Source: Trematomus loennbergii (Eukaryota > Chordata > Actinopteri > Perciformes > Nototheniidae). From it: a DNA stretch of 64,000 bases. Both the position numbers and the translations under genes were made by a program. Where the stretch lies: assembly GCA_012861695.1 (NCBI GenBank), contig JAAOOA010000618.1, positions 704,349 to 768,348 of the forward strand. Direction: 5' to 3'. How positions within the stretch are numbered: position 1 is the stretch's first letter; each line of letters starts with the position of its first letter. Shown one piece after another: positions 1 through 12,661 of this stretch. The notes beneath the pieces were generated by a model. The model was not told the origin of the DNA, searched no databases, and worked only from the letters and a program-made list of their open reading frames with translations.

Positions 1-187
1 GACTTTCCTCCAGATGCCACTAAACTCTCCACCCTGGTCCTTTAAAAAAAAAAATTCTGCATCATTATTGGTTCTCAAAGTGTGAAAAGGAAGGTGAACG
101 TGTTGCTCTGTACACACAATCAGCTGAGAGCAGCAGTATGCAGAGTGCTGTACCAGCTGTCACTCACAAGTTCACAGAGGCCTAAGT

Positions 188-231
188 GGTGTGTGTGTGT
201 GTGTGTGGTGGTGTGTGTGTGTGTGTGTGTG

Positions 232-291
<60 letters not shown>

Positions 292-335
292 TGTGTGTGG
301 TGTGTGTGTGTGTGTGGTGTGTGTGTGTGTGTGTG
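188..335 (+). repeat. (TG)n microsatellite with repeated phase slips
   Basis: TG tract with several GG and TT interruptions (for example TGTGGTGTG). Confidence 0.95.
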
Positions 336-1551
336 GCATCACTTATAGATGAGGTCACCTCTTAGTGTCGGCGTCCTCGGGGAACACGCTGCTTTCTGAC
401 ACTTTATTTTGTCCGCTTCGGAGACGAGTCAGCATTTTGACTTTTCCACATGAACATCACTGGATTTTATTCACAGGAAACATCACTTCCATTTCCATTT
501 AACCAACACGAGCTGATAAAAGTATTTCTTTATGCTTATTTTTGCTTGTTTCCGTGGTTCTCCTGCCTGACGGTGATGAGATATTGTAAATCGCTGTGAA
601 GCAACGATGCAGATGTCGTACTGTATAAATATGTTTGCAGTGAATCTCTTCAGTCATTCTGATCATTTCCGAGTTAATTAAGAGCTGCTTTTCTAATGTG
701 AAACAGTGCCTGTCCATTTAGCCAGTCTCCACTGTGGATAAACCCCATAATAACAATTGTTTTGGAGGCACTTTAACACATTTCAGTGCAGATTCTGCAG
801 ACTGTGACAGAGTTGGACTTATTTAATATTCATGTATTCAGTGTGAAGCAGCACTTTTTAACGGGCCCTGTTATTATTTTCTGCTTGCTGCAAAGTTATG
901 AAAAGTTTATATAAGACCCTTTAACACGTTCACTCACACGTGTAAGGTGGCCGAGAGGTGATGAGGTAACGGGAAAAAGCAGTCCACCTTACATAAAATC
1001 AAATTGGAAAACATGCACTTTAAATGTCAAGCAACTCAACATAAACTGTTTTTTTTGGGCAGAATTTACGGGATAATGTGCTTTTTTGCAGAATTGTCCA
1101 ACTCCAATCCCCTACAACTATTAATAATAAGTCTTAAAAATATAAATATATTATCCTTATTTTTTGAACGTCTGTATTAAAAAAAGATTCCGGAATAAAT
1201 TGACTTTTTGAAAAATAAATCATATTTAAATCAAAACATTTTCTGTTTTCTCCATCGAAGCCTCCATAGGCAGGGCAAGCATCAGGGGAAAGAGGGGGTT
1301 AGGCATACAATAAAACAACCATTAAATATAGATTCATGGTCAGTGGGTTTAAAAACATCAAGGACTGTTTATAAGGCTGTAAACACTTTAAAAGATGTCC
1401 CACCGTGAAAATGCAGTGTCTCAGAAGTGGGATTTGTGCTCTCTGAGGATGCTCTGAATTACACTTAGAGGGTATTTCTGAACTCTGTGAAATGCTCCTC
1501 TTGAGGGCGAACTCATTTAGCATCGTAGCAGGATAACGATTCAACTATTAG
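336..1551. other. No gene or repeat recognised
   Basis: AT-rich sequence with homopolymer runs. Short open frames only; nothing identifiable. Confidence 0.5.
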
Positions 1552-2596
1552 CAAAGATGAAGAAGTACACACATCCTTTACTCAAGTAGAAGTACAGATA
1601 CTCGTGTTTAAAAATACTCTGGTAGAAGTAGAAGTACTGACTAAACTTCTTTACTCAAGTAAAAGTAAAGAACTTTGAAATGTACTTCAGTAAAAGTACC
1701 CATAACTAGCAGCTGTTTTAAAGAGTACCTGACCTCCCTTTATATTAATAGAACAATAATGTCATTGTTAGCTAATGAATGTTTCCATGCTGAACAACGG
1801 CAACATGACAACGTTTTCATTGGTCCCTCTTCTTTAGAGAAGACCAGGAAATGATGGATACACGGATCGTGTTCAAATCAATAGGCACGCAATGACTCTG
1901 AATAATAATGATCACGCCACCAAACACACATTCAAACTAAAGGAACCAGCCTGTTTGGGAAATGTGAGAAGTAGAAAGTACAGGTATTGGGTTCAACATG
2001 TAAGAAGTAGAAAGTACAGGTATTTGAGTTCAACATGTAAGAAGTAGAAAGTACAGGTATTTGTGTTCAACATGTAAGAAGTAGAAAGTACAGGTATTTG
2101 TTCAACATGTAAGAAGTAGAAAGTACAGGTATTTGTGTTCAACATGTAAGAAGTAGAAAGTACAGGTATTTGTGTTCAACATGTAAGAAGTAGAAAGTAC
2201 AGGTATTTGTGTTCAACATGTAAGAAGTAGAAAGTACAGGTATTTGTGTTCAACATGTAAGAAGTAGAAAGTACAGGTATTTGTGTTCAACATGTAAGAA
2301 GTAGAAAGTACAGGTATTTGTGTTCAACATGTAAGAAGTAGAAAGTACAGGTATTTGTGTTCAACATGTAAGAAGTAGAAAGTACAGGTATTTGTGTTCA
2401 ACATGTAACAAGTAGAAAGTACAGGTATTTGTGTTCAACATGTAAGAAGTAGAAAGTACAGGTATTTGGGTTCAACATGTAAGAAGTCAAAGTAAAAAAT
2501 CGTCAGAAAAATAAGTAGTGGAGTAAAGTACTGATACCAGAAAAGTTACTTAAGTGCAGTAACGAAGTATTTGTACTCCACTACTTCCCACCTCTG
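1552..2596 (-). mobile_element. hAT-type MITE with internal 37-bp minisatellite (family A, copy 1)
   Basis: Read on the minus strand, the element starts CAGAGGTGGGAAGTAGTGGA and ends in a degenerate CAAAGATGAAG terminus. The flanks are ACTATTAG (1544-1551) and ACTATGAG (2597-2604), a 7/8 match expected of an 8-bp hAT target duplication. Between the ends lie a core of about 280 bp (around 1690-1965) and an array of about 14 units. It has no coding capacity, so it must be mobilised in trans. Confidence 0.85.
1966..2488 (-). repeat. 36/37-bp minisatellite, about 14 units (family A copy 1)
   Basis: Units read AAGTAGAAAGTACAGGTATT plus TGTGTTCAACATGTAAG with very little divergence; one unit has AACAAG for AAGAAG. 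Confidence 0.95.
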
Positions 2597-2604
2597 ACTA
2601 TGAG

Positions 2605-3024
2605 TGACTGAGGTTCAGAGCGGTCTCTTCTTCTGCAGAATAAGAAGTGTCTCTTTCTGTTTCTTTCCGTCTATATATCGCCTGTTTTCCATCCCCACAA
2701 AGCCCCAGCTGCTGCTCTAAGCTGAGGTGAGCTGCACGTCGTTGTCTTGAGAACGCTGCGGCGGGCATTACAGAGGTCTAAATCCATGATCCCACCGACG
2801 GTGATTATCTGCGTGGATTCGCACAGGTCAAATTGGAAAAACAATCATGAGTTTCACAGGCTGCTGCTGCTGCGGCACCATCTGCTCCAACATGCCCTCA
2901 CACTCTGAATATTGAAGCATTGGATCTGATGGTATTGTAGTTTTCTCAAAAACCTATGAACCCTTAGTGTACATTTTTCTGCATGTTCACTTTGCAGCCA
3001 GACACCTTTTACGCTGCTATGGAC
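2605..3024. other. No gene recognised
   Basis: Unique-looking DNA. A CTG-rich patch near 2862-2875 and ordinary short frames only. Confidence 0.4.
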
Positions 3025-3168
3025 AGTCTTGTACATTTTTCACAGATTTTGTGTCTGTTGATTGTGTATATATATATGTGTATTTTTTATTCCTCTGGAT
3101 TGTGGGAAACAGTATTTCGATCTCTCTGTCTGTACACACAAACTGAAACAATAAAGTTGACTTTGATC
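3025..3168 (+). mobile_element. LINE 3'-end fragment, same family as at 24.2 kb
   Basis: Contains GGATTGTGGGAAACAGTATT, the TCTCTCTGTCTGTAC stretch and the AATAAAGTTGACTTTGA tail, mirroring the copy at 24158-24300. No ORF remains. Confidence 0.55.
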
Positions 3169-3535
3169 TCTACTTTATTCCTTTCATTGCCCAAAATAAC
3201 TTCTACTTTCAGTACAAATTGTGCCGTAAAGCAAGTATGCATATAGATGGACTTCCAGAAAGTCAGTTCAAACTATAGGTTAATTAAATGACGTGATTTT
3301 CTCCATCTGATACCTGGATGACCATTTCCCCCGAGCCCACCTTTAATCCTCTCGATACCATCTGTCAACACTGATCATTAGCAGTGAAAGAACATGTTTT
3401 GAGTTATATTTTTATCTGAAGTAAGTCATTAAACAGGATTTAAATCAAAATGCATGAGAGAAATTGTGACCATATTCATGTATTAGCATTCTGTGTTGGC
3501 CTATAAGCTCACTTTTAAGAGGAACTATTTTGTGT

Positions 3536-3570
3536 GTTGCAACCATAGACTGTATATATAAAGGTTGCAA
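3536..3570 (+). repeat. Fragment of a common fish repeat (CCATAGACTGTATATA)
   Basis: The motif AACCATAGACTGTATATATA is one I recognise as widespread in teleost genomes. Here it is flanked on both sides by the self-complementary octamer GTTGCAAC. Confidence 0.45.
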
Positions 3571-3794
3571 CATGTTTTAAGCACATATCTTATATAATTG
3601 AATTGAATCTGATATATTTTTTGAGTCAATCTTGAATATAGAGTATTCAAATTACCATTTGCTTTCGGGGGAGCCCTATTTTTCAGTGCACATCCTGCTA
3701 CTAAATATGTCACGCGGATCAATTGGTATAAAAACACTCTGCTACTACTACAGACTGTATTTGTCTATAAAAGGTATACATTATTTTATTTTTT

Positions 3795-4093
3795 AATGAA
3801 AAGCCATGGATACCTTTCATTCCACTCACTCCATCTTTTCTGTGTCCAGTTAAAAGGCAGGTCATGGGCATCGTCAGGTTCGCAAGTGCAGGCTGCGCCG
3901 GCAGCTGTGGCCGTGTTGAAGCCTCTTCAGGCTCCGCATCGGCAGGCCTCTCCCTCGGTGTGGAGCTGTCAAACTCGACCCTAACAGCCGGCCAACTAAA
4001 GGTTGTTCCGTTCACGTTGTCATTTTTAGACTCCTTCGCTTCTTTGCTTGTGAATCCAAAAGCTGCAACGCTTGGCTGTTTTCGTTTTGCCAT
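3795..4093 (-). pseudogene. Possible transposon-derived ORF, N-terminal fragment
   Basis: The minus strand opens MAKRKQPSVAAFGF and runs about 100 residues, Ser/Glu/Pro-rich at first, then TGHRKDGVSGMKG, before turning into AT-rich sequence. The opening resembles N termini of hAT-type (ZMYM/TTF-finger) transposase-like proteins in fish, but no zinc-finger or DDE residues can be checked. The 150 bases upstream of the ATG are GC/CpG-rich, unlike the surroundings. It could equally be a short host exon. Confidence 0.3.
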
Positions 4094-4230
4094 ATTTTTT
4101 ATTACAAAGCCAGAGTTAAAAAAATATCAATATGAAAATGTCAAATACCGCGCCGGCATCGCCACCGTAACCATAGCAACGTAAGTAGCGTAAAGAATGC
4201 ATCGCCGCCACGTACAGATGGCAACACCCA

Positions 4231-5615
4231 GAAATATTCACAAATATAAAACAAATATTCAGAAACTGTAATGAACAATGATTATTATTATTTCAAGAAC
4301 TTTTATTTACAGAAACTCAACATTTCTAATCTGTGTGACACAAATATGCACGATTTTTTTGGGCTCCCCCTATTTATCTCAAAGTCAGCCTTCAGGGGGA
4401 AGAGACGGATCACGTTTGGTTCTACTATTAAATCCATCAGCAGTGACCCCACTGGTGATTTCTGAAGAGTTGACGTGTCTGAGAAACGATGGTTGTTACC
4501 AAGTGGCTGAATAGGACTACAGAAGTCGTGGAGGTCGTTGTACGTCATTACGCCAAACACGTAAACACTCCTCTAAGTTTGTTTAAGTCTGCTTGAGAGC
4601 AAGTACCTGCCTCCTGCAAACTGTTCAAACAAACGCTTCAACTCGTACCATTTAGAATCTGTATGTTTGAATATGGATCTGAAGTTGGCGTGACGTTGAA
4701 GTCGTGCTGCTGGACTCGGCTGTAGTTCCTTTATAGCATCACGTTAGCATTTTGCTTCTGGACATTAGATTTATGAGTCGAACATTATAACAGTAGGGTA
4801 GACATGTGGAGATTATCCGGCTGAACAAAACGTGCATTTATCAAACAGCTTCGTTTTCCACAGACCTTATTTCGAGCTATTTTCCAAAATCCTATTGAGA
4901 AATCCCAGCAGCTTACTTCCGGGTAAATACGTCATCCCTGCACCGCTCTGTTGGCGTCTGAGATATTGAATTTAGTGTCACTGTCCTCAGGATCCACTTC
5001 CTAATCCTCCACCAGTGTTTATAGAAGTGCTGAGTCATGGTTAGTTCACCCTGTCAGCTTTAGAGAGCTGACAACCAGGTCAATGATCACTCTGGAGAGG
5101 AGGGGGTTTACTAATAGTTGCAATGCATAATCACTCATTATCCGGGGGAAGATAAACTGTAGTTGATTCCTGATTATTTAAAAAAAAACACAGTTAGAGT
5201 GAGGATGAAATGCAGCGGGTTTAAAAAGTTCAGATAGGGGACAGAGAGGAGAGGATTTCCACTGTTTTCTTGCTCTTATTCAGAGGAGATGGAGTTGTTT
5301 GAGAGGCATTGTGGGTAATGAACTGCTCTGCTCTTATGTTGAAGGTCATGGGGTCACACCAGCTCCCAAACTGTGGTAATGAGCGCTTGTTTTCCTCGCC
5401 TCACTTCACTGCAGAGTCACACTTTGCTCTCCGTCCAACAGGATAACAAGCCCACTGACAGGCAGATTGACTGTGAGAAACAACAACAACACTCACAATA
5501 ACTTCTGATGGTCAGAGCATGCATGGATTATTTTGAAGGGTCCAAATTGTCTGAGTGCTCCTGGCCTTCACGATTAAAATGTCACTCAAAAGACAACTAA
5601 CAACCAGGAAGTTAC
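4231..5615. other. No gene recognised
   Basis: Mixed unique sequence with short frames only. A GGGAGCCC-type motif near 4360 resembles the one near 3668, suggesting old repeat debris. Confidence 0.4.
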
Positions 5616-6107
5616 TTAAAGTGGACCTATCATGCTATATTTGAATAATATAGTGTAGGACCATACCTATATAAGGCATATTTATACTTTTTCCTTCAAA
5701 ATACCAAACAGATCATGCATTTTAGCCATGCCTCATTTTGCTCAATTTGACATTTTAGCTCTGTTTTTGCAAGAGCAGATTCCGTGAGAACAGCACCACC
5801 TACAGGCCTGGCATATGTACTACAGCGTCTCCAACGCTTTCGAACGGCAATGGCCGTGGCTGTCTCCTCCTGATTGGTGGAGTTGGCCCAATAGCCGTAG
5901 CGCCACCGTCCTGACGTCAGGACAGTGTTCAAATCTGGATCAGTTTTTATCAGATCCGTTGCAGCCCTTTTTTAGAGATTTGGGTATGGAGGAAAATAGA
6001 GAGGGTTGTGTTTTCTGACACTTGGTGAGTTCCCTGGAACACCGGGGACACATATTCATGTAGAAAAGACGTGCAAAAGTGCATTTTGCATGATAGGTCC
6101 CCTTTAA
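5616..6107 (-). mobile_element. TTAA-target MITE, unexpanded copy (family B)
   Basis: TTAA occurs at both ends (5616-5619, 6104-6107). Termini are inverted: left TTAAAGTGGACCTATCATGC; right, read inward, TTAAAGGGGACCTATCATGC. The minus strand continues AAAATGCACTTTTGCACGTC, then TTCTACATGAATATGTGTCC and CCGGTG, the same anchor at which the copies at 32.4, 50.4 and 58.3 kb carry tandem arrays. Here the anchor is single. The TTAA target suggests a piggyBac or Kolobok relative. Confidence 0.8.
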
Positions 6108-6109
6108 AA

Positions 6110-6417
6110 GAGATCAAAAAGAGCGCTAAAACATCAAACTAGAGATACTAAATTACAACATAGAGACACAAAACAACTTGAAGTAACACAAAGTAGTCAA
6201 AACTACTAGAAAAAGAAGCAAAACAACGACTAAAGAGACGCCAAATGATCACAAATGGCCTCAAAATGATCAGAAAGAGCAACAATACAACTGTGAAGTG
6301 TGTGTTTCCTGCTACAAGAAAGGACAGGTTGGTTAAATGATTACTAATACAATACAAAAGAATAGGCAAAACAACCACAAATAGACCCAAAAGACCTAAA
6401 AGACACATAAAAAGAGA
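6110..6417 (+). repeat. A-rich interspersed repeat, uninterrupted copy
   Basis: Degenerate short units such as AACCACAAATAGACCCAAAA and GATCACAAATGGCCTCAAAA. It contains GTGTGTTTCCTGCTACAAGA then GGTTGGTTAAATGATTACTA, which is the empty site for the two insertions at 8376 and 8784. Confidence 0.7.
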
Positions 6418-6423
6418 CAAAAG

Positions 6424-6625
6424 GTGTGTGGCGCAGTGGAGTTGTGCGTTAGTGTGGGATCAGGGGGTCACAGGTTCAAACCCCACTGCAGTCAGCATGT
6501 CGTTGTGTCCTGAGACACTTCACCCCAAACTGCTCCTGTGGGGATTGTCCACAGTATTGAGTATGTAAGTCGCTTTGGATAAAAGCTTCTAACAAGTATC
6601 ATGTAATGTAATGTAATGTAATGTA
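6424..6625 (+). mobile_element. tRNA-derived SINE
   Basis: Pol III A box TGGCGCAGTGG (6429-6439) and B box GGTTCAAAC (6473-6481). The body has the fish motifs CAGCATGTCGTTGTGTCC and GTAAGTCGCTTTGGATAAAA, and the tail is (TGTAA)n. The insertion is flanked by ACAAAAG at 6417-6423 and 6626-6632, a direct target duplication, and it sits inside the A-rich repeat. Confidence 0.9.
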
Positions 6626-6632
6626 ACAAAAG

Positions 6633-6780
6633 AGACCATGACAGCTACATAGAAATGCAAAGAGACTCAAAACAACGATTCCCATTTGCAAAACAACCAC
6701 CAAAGACCTCCAACTGATCGCAAAATGAGCAGAAAGAGCAATAAATTGACATGAAATGGAGAGGTTTTTGGGGCCTTTTG
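6633..6780 (+). repeat. A-rich repeat, continuation after the SINE
   Basis: The same short units (CAAAACAACCACCAAAGACC, AAAATGAGCAGAAAGAGC) resume after the SINE. Confidence 0.6.
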
Positions 6781-7077
6781 CATGTCTGTGTCCAGGAGCT
6801 CATTGTCTCACAATAAGGCCATGAATTCAGGTCTAATTTCCTCTTCACCCCCCATCCCCCCCATCTGGGATACAAGGATAAAGTATCAGCAACACAGCAA
6901 GTGTGCATCAGTGAGAATGATCTGCAGCGTTTAGCTAATGAGCTGACACCACCTTGTGGAGACAACACACACTTCTGACTGAACACACACTGAGGGATCT
7001 GGAGACAAACCGTTTCAGACACAACATTAGACTCTGAGTCGCCGGGTAAACGATCAGGAGGAGAGGAAATGCTTATA

Positions 7078-7690
7078 TGTGTCTATTATCTAGTCAGCAT
7101 ATGTCTCTCTCTACACATAATAACTTCAGAAGTGACACTGCAGTGAGATATCAGGTCTTTTTGTAGACAATGCATCATCTTGTTAAGTCAAATAATCTTC
7201 TTTTGAGCTGTATCTCAGATGAAACACACATATACAGTAGTCATTGGAGTCTCTTGGGGTTGTGGTTACCTTGAACTCTAACTTAATATTTGTTTCCTTG
7301 CTCTTTCTGGTCATTTTGGATCAGTTGGACTCTCTTTAGTGGCTGTTGTGGTCGTTTTCAAGTAGTTTGAGTCTCTTTGCATGTTTCTCTTTGGTCATTT
7401 TGGGTCTATTTGTGATCATACATACATATTAATTGGAGAAATCACAGAATAACATCAGAAAACAGAACACTTTTGAGGCTTATTTTGTAACAGAACATTT
7501 CCTGATTCTGGTCAAATATAGTTTTCTCCCAAGATCTGATTTATCTAAATATCCCATCTTCAAGGAGTCTTACCAAGCTCATTCTCACTTGTTCTATTGG
7601 CAGATTGTTTGTACTTATTTCAAGTGGAAACACCATGTTTTCATTATTGTTTAACTTGTTTTAGGAGCAGCATTTGTTCCTCTCACATAG
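7078..7690 (-). mobile_element. Fish DNA-transposon relic (family E), interrupted
   Basis: Left part (7078-7240) carries CTAGTCAGCATATGTCTC and GATATCAGGTC; right part (7430-7690) carries CAGAAAACAGAACACTTTTG, GATCTGATTTATCTAAATA and TTCTATTGGCAGA. The same segments occur unbroken, in opposite orientation, at 12.66-13.12 kb. Between them lies about 190 bp of A-rich repeat in reverse (GTCTCTTTGCATGTTTCTCT). Confidence 0.65.
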
Positions 7691-8375
7691 TGGACACTTT
7701 TTACTCTCACATTGTGCTTCAAGGACATTAGTTTCTAAATGTGTTGCAACACCAAATCTAAGACTGATGAATTTCAAATTGATGGCAGATCTTTATGGCA
7801 GCCTCTAACTGGAGGATGCTGAGAGACGAGAGGAAGGAGAGGAAGAGGAGAGATAGTGAGGAAGAGGAGGGGGTAGTTTATGGCTTCTTGTTTGGAGCAT
7901 ACTGCTGAAACAGACTCATAAATGTTTTTGATGGTCGCCGGATAAATAACTCCAGCGTGTCGGCTCAGCACACTATAAATAATCCTAAAAAGTTTAATCA
8001 TTGTCTCTCCTTTCCAATTTATTTGGAGGGGGTGTTATTTATGCCCGAGCACAAATACTGTAACAGGACCAGCAGGCCCTTCGTCTTACTGTAAGTGTCA
8101 CCTTCAAACCTCAAAGCTGTGGAGTGAAGATGTTGATTTGGGGAAACATGTCGTGTCAGCAGGATGGGGAAGATTTAAAACTCAGAGGAGACATCAGGGG
8201 GCGAGGCTTTGTGAGGACACACATATTGGATTTAAACATATATAAAGTGAATTCAGAGATGGTGCAACTTGAAGAAGAAGCAAAACAACCACTAAAGACA
8301 CCGGATGATCACAAATGGACTCAAAATGACCACAAAGAGCAACAATACAATGTGAAGTGTGTGTTTCTTGCTACA

Positions 8376-8763
8376 TTAAATGTAGGGTAGGTAAGTTTGA
8401 GAAACCGGCTCGAGATACACTTGTTGTTATATTCCATGGAATGCTCTAACATCCCGATAGCAATGAATATCTGAAGTGCTTTGACAAAAAATACATAAAG
8501 AAATATCATCTGTGGAAGCTGTGGTACTGTAAAAAGCACGACCAATCATCTGAGCCGGCCCGGCTAAAATAACTGGATGGCCTACCTGCCTGTCAGCCTT
8601 CCATCTGTGCACACATTTATCTCATGCCCTCATTGGTCATGTGCACGTTCGTGTGTGTTAGAGGAGGGGCTCTGTGAGGAAGTGGCAGATTTTCTCCGGT
8701 TGTGTATTTCAAATTCTAGCGATCTCGAGCTGGTTTCTCCAAAATTACCTACCCCACCTTTAA
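8376..8763. mobile_element. TTAA-target MITE with long inverted termini (family C)
   Basis: TTAA at both ends. Left end TTAAATGTAGGGTAGGTAAG; right end read inward TTAAAGGTGGGGTAGGTAAT. The inverted similarity continues through GAGAAACC-GCTCGAGAT, about 42 bp in all. No ORF. The empty site is visible at about 6315 in the paralogous repeat. Confidence 0.88.
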
Positions 8764-8783
8764 AGGAAAGGTTGGTAAAATGA

Positions 8784-9285
8784 TGTTGTGTCTCGTCAGA
8801 TATGTTAGTTTTTTTATCCTTGTTTATTTGTATTAGTATTATTTCTCGGTTAGTTAATATCGCCAAGTCCGCGTCTGCTAACCCTTTTTGTTGTCTGTCA
8901 TTTCCTGTTTCACTTTGGTAATCTCCTCTCTCATTTCAGGTAGTTCGACTCCTACCCATGTGTGTGTTCACTGACCTGATTACCTGCCCCGCCTTATTGT
9001 TTGCACCTGTAGAGCCCGTGTGTGTGTGTGTGTATTTAATCTGTGTTTTCTCTGTGCCCAGTGCCAGATCGTTTTGAGCCTTATGTTATTTGTTAGCCAG
9101 TTGATATCTGAGCTACAGTGAGTTTAAGTTAGTATTTAGTAAAGTCATTTTTTGGAGTCCTTGTTTACCATGAGTGTTTGTATTGCCTTGCAAATCACCT
9201 TAAGTCAATTCCTTTTTGAACCATCTTTTTGTCTGGAGTCGTGCATTTGGGTCCTATCATTTTCTTGTGGGCCCCAGTAGTAACA
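8784..9285. mobile_element. Solo LTR, probably Ty3/Gypsy-like
   Basis: 502 bp beginning TGTTGT and ending GTAACA (TG...CA termini), flanked by AATGA at 8779-8783 and 9286-9290, a 5-bp target duplication. The interior has the fish-repeat phrases ACCTGATTACCTGCCCCGCC and GTGCATTTGGGTCCTATC. No second LTR or pol segment is present, so it is a recombined solo LTR. Confidence 0.75.
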
Positions 9286-9529
9286 AATGATTACTTATAG
9301 ACCAAAAAATAAGCAAAACAAACACAAGGAGACCCCAAATGATCACAAATGGCCTCAAAATGACCAAAGAGAAACATTGAAAGTCAATTCAGAGATGATG
9401 CATGCTCAGGTTTGGGGAAAAAGTAACGATGCAACCATTTTATTCAGAATATTCTGTGTTATTGTAAGTTTTGAGTTCATTGTAACACAAGCATATTTTA
9501 TTAAACGCCTCCTTTGTTTACTTCAGGAA

Positions 9530-9650
9530 CACAGTGACATCACAATGGGACACTCACGCTCCTATTGGCTACACATTGTAAGTGACAGGCAAAGGGGCGG
9601 GACATCTCTAAGCGGTTGACCAATCACAACAGAGCCAGCTATACTGTACA
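9530..9650 (+). repeat. Fragment shared in reverse with 33.98-34.13 kb
   Basis: CAGTGACATCACAATGGGAC, CTCCTATTGGCTA, GGGCGGGACATCTCTAAGC and GACCAATCACAACAGAGC all reappear inverted near 34.0 kb. Likely the interior of a MITE; ends not defined. Confidence 0.55.
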
Positions 9651-10224
9651 CAAGAATCATGTTTCTTATAAAAATGTAAGTAAGATATACAGATATGGAT
9701 TATTATGGATAGATATGATCAATATATATTTATGCAAGTGCAGTAAAGATAGTTATTTGTTATGTGCATGTGTGAATAGTATCCTACTTTAGGAAGTCAT
9801 TGAAAATATGCAAATTCACGTTTTTTAATAGACGTACGGTAAGGCTTCCGGGTGCAATTTTTGGAGGATAATTTAAGCAAATGGTCCTTTTTTTAATTGA
9901 AATGTGTAATTGAATCCCTGCACAGAGAAAACAGCCCATAGAGAGTGTGTGTCTGTGTTTCAGGAGTGTTTTCTGAGAGCTGTTCCCACCTCTGAACCTC
10001 CTCCCTCACACAGAGAACAGCTTCCCACATGCACAGGTCACCAGAACCCAGTGAGAAGCTGCCTTCTCTCAACTGTGTGTGTTCCTGCACCTCGCCTCCA
10101 TGCATGTGCAGAATGTGCTGCATGTGCACGCTCTCACCACATGCATGTCTGTGTAGGAAGACATTTTTGCAGGGTGCACGTGTTGATGGGGGCGCCTGCG
10201 ATTGACCAGTGTGTGGGACTTCAC

Positions 10225-11185
<961 letters not shown>

Positions 11186-12355
11186 CTGAGAAACAATACA
11201 TTATCCGGATGAAGTATCGAACGGATCGCTCTCCGATGGTGGGAAGTACAAATACTTTGTTACTGTACTTAAGTACATTTTCTGGTATCAGTACTTTACT
11301 CCATTACTTATTACTTTGACTTCTTACATGTTGAACACAAATACCTGTACTTTCTACTTCTTACATGTTGAACCCAAATACCTGTACTTTCTACTTCTTA
11401 CATGTTGAACCCAAATACCTGTACTTTCTACTTCTTACATGTTGAACACAAATACCTGTACTTTCTACTTCTTACATGTTGAACACAAATACCTGTACTT
11501 TCTACTTCTTACATTTGAACACAAATACCTGTACTTTCTACTTCTTACATGTTGAACACAAATACCTGTACTTTCTACTTCTTACATTTTGAACACAAAT
11601 ACCTTTCTACTTCTACATGTTGAACACAAATACCTGTACTTTCTACTTCTCACATGTTGAACACAAATACCTGTACTTTCTACTTCTTACATTTGAACAC
11701 AAATACCTGTACTTTCTACTTCTTACATTTTGAACACAAATACCTGTACTTTCTACTTCTCACATGTTGAACACAAATACCTGTACTTTCTACTTCTTAC
11801 ATTTTGAACACAAATACCTGTACTTTCTACTTCTTACATGTTGAACACAAATACCTGTACTTTCTACTTCTTACATGTTGAACACAAATACCTGTACTTT
11901 CTACTTCTTACATGTTGAACACAAATACCTGTACTTTCTACTTCTCACATTTCCAAACAGGCTGGTTCCTTTAGTTTGAATGTGTGTCTGGTGGCGTGAT
12001 CATTATTATTTAGAGTCATTGCGTGCCTATTGATTTGAACACGATCCGTGTATCCATCATTTCCTGGTCTTCTCTAAAGAAGAGGGACCAATGAAAACGT
12101 TGTCATGTTGCCGTTGTTCAGCATGGAAACATTCATTAGCTAACAATGACATTATTGTTCTATTAATATAAAGGGAGGTCAGGTACTCTTTAAAACAGCT
12201 GCTAGTTATGGGTACTTTTTACTGAAGTACATTTCAAAGCCTCTTTACTTGAGTAAAGAAGTTTAGTCAGTACTTCTACTTTCACCAGAGTATTTTTAAA
12301 CACGAGTATCTGTACTTCTACTGAGTAAAGGATGTGTGTACTTTTGCCCTCTCTG
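11186..12355 (+). mobile_element. hAT-type MITE with internal minisatellite (family A, copy 2)
   Basis: Carries the extended left end shared with copy 3 (AACAATACATTATCC...TCGCTCTC then GATGGTGGGAAGTA at about 11235), an array, the core of about 290 bp (11948-12240) and the right terminus CTTTTGCCCTCTCTG. The outermost left terminus is degraded (CTGAGAAAC), and no target duplication is evident. Confidence 0.82.
11318..11948 (+). repeat. 36/37-bp minisatellite, about 17 units (family A copy 2)
   Basis: Unit AACACAAATACCTGTACTTT plus CTACTTCTTACATGTTG. Variants have CATTTG or CATTTTG, CTCACATG, and one shortened unit at about 11600. Confidence 0.95.
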
Positions 12356-12661
12356 TTTGGCTGCACGGTTTTCCCCACTGCTGCCAGTAACCAGGGCTAA
12401 CAATTAAACATTAATTGAATCCTACTCAGCATAATGAAGCCGTATTACGTTAATTACCTCTGCCTCTGTCAGAGTAATCAGATGCAGTGAGTGCAGCAGC
12501 CGGTGACCTTCCCCTCAGGTGTGACTTTCGGAGAACCCTCGGGATAACATCGCTGCCAAAAGCCTGTCCGGAGTTTCTTTTAATGTCTTCATCTCTTTTT
12601 CTGTCTTCCTGCCAGGTGTGGAAAAGCCTTTTTTCTTCTGCCTCTGAGAGTGAACACAGTC

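Larger units (their letters stand above)
8232..9400 (+). repeat. A-rich repeat split by a MITE and a solo LTR
   Basis: Three pieces (8232-8375, 8764-8783, 9286-9400) line up in order with the uninterrupted copy at 6.23-6.42 kb, so both inserts can be delimited by comparison. Confidence 0.75.

Noticed and set aside
1966..2488. CRISPR-like array (regular direct repeats)
   Set aside because: There are no unique spacers; units are head-to-tail minisatellite repeats inside a eukaryotic transposon.
6424..6500. Possible functional tRNA gene from the A and B boxes
   Set aside because: The body continues into SINE sequence with a (TGTAA)n tail and target duplication, and no cloverleaf can be folded convincingly.
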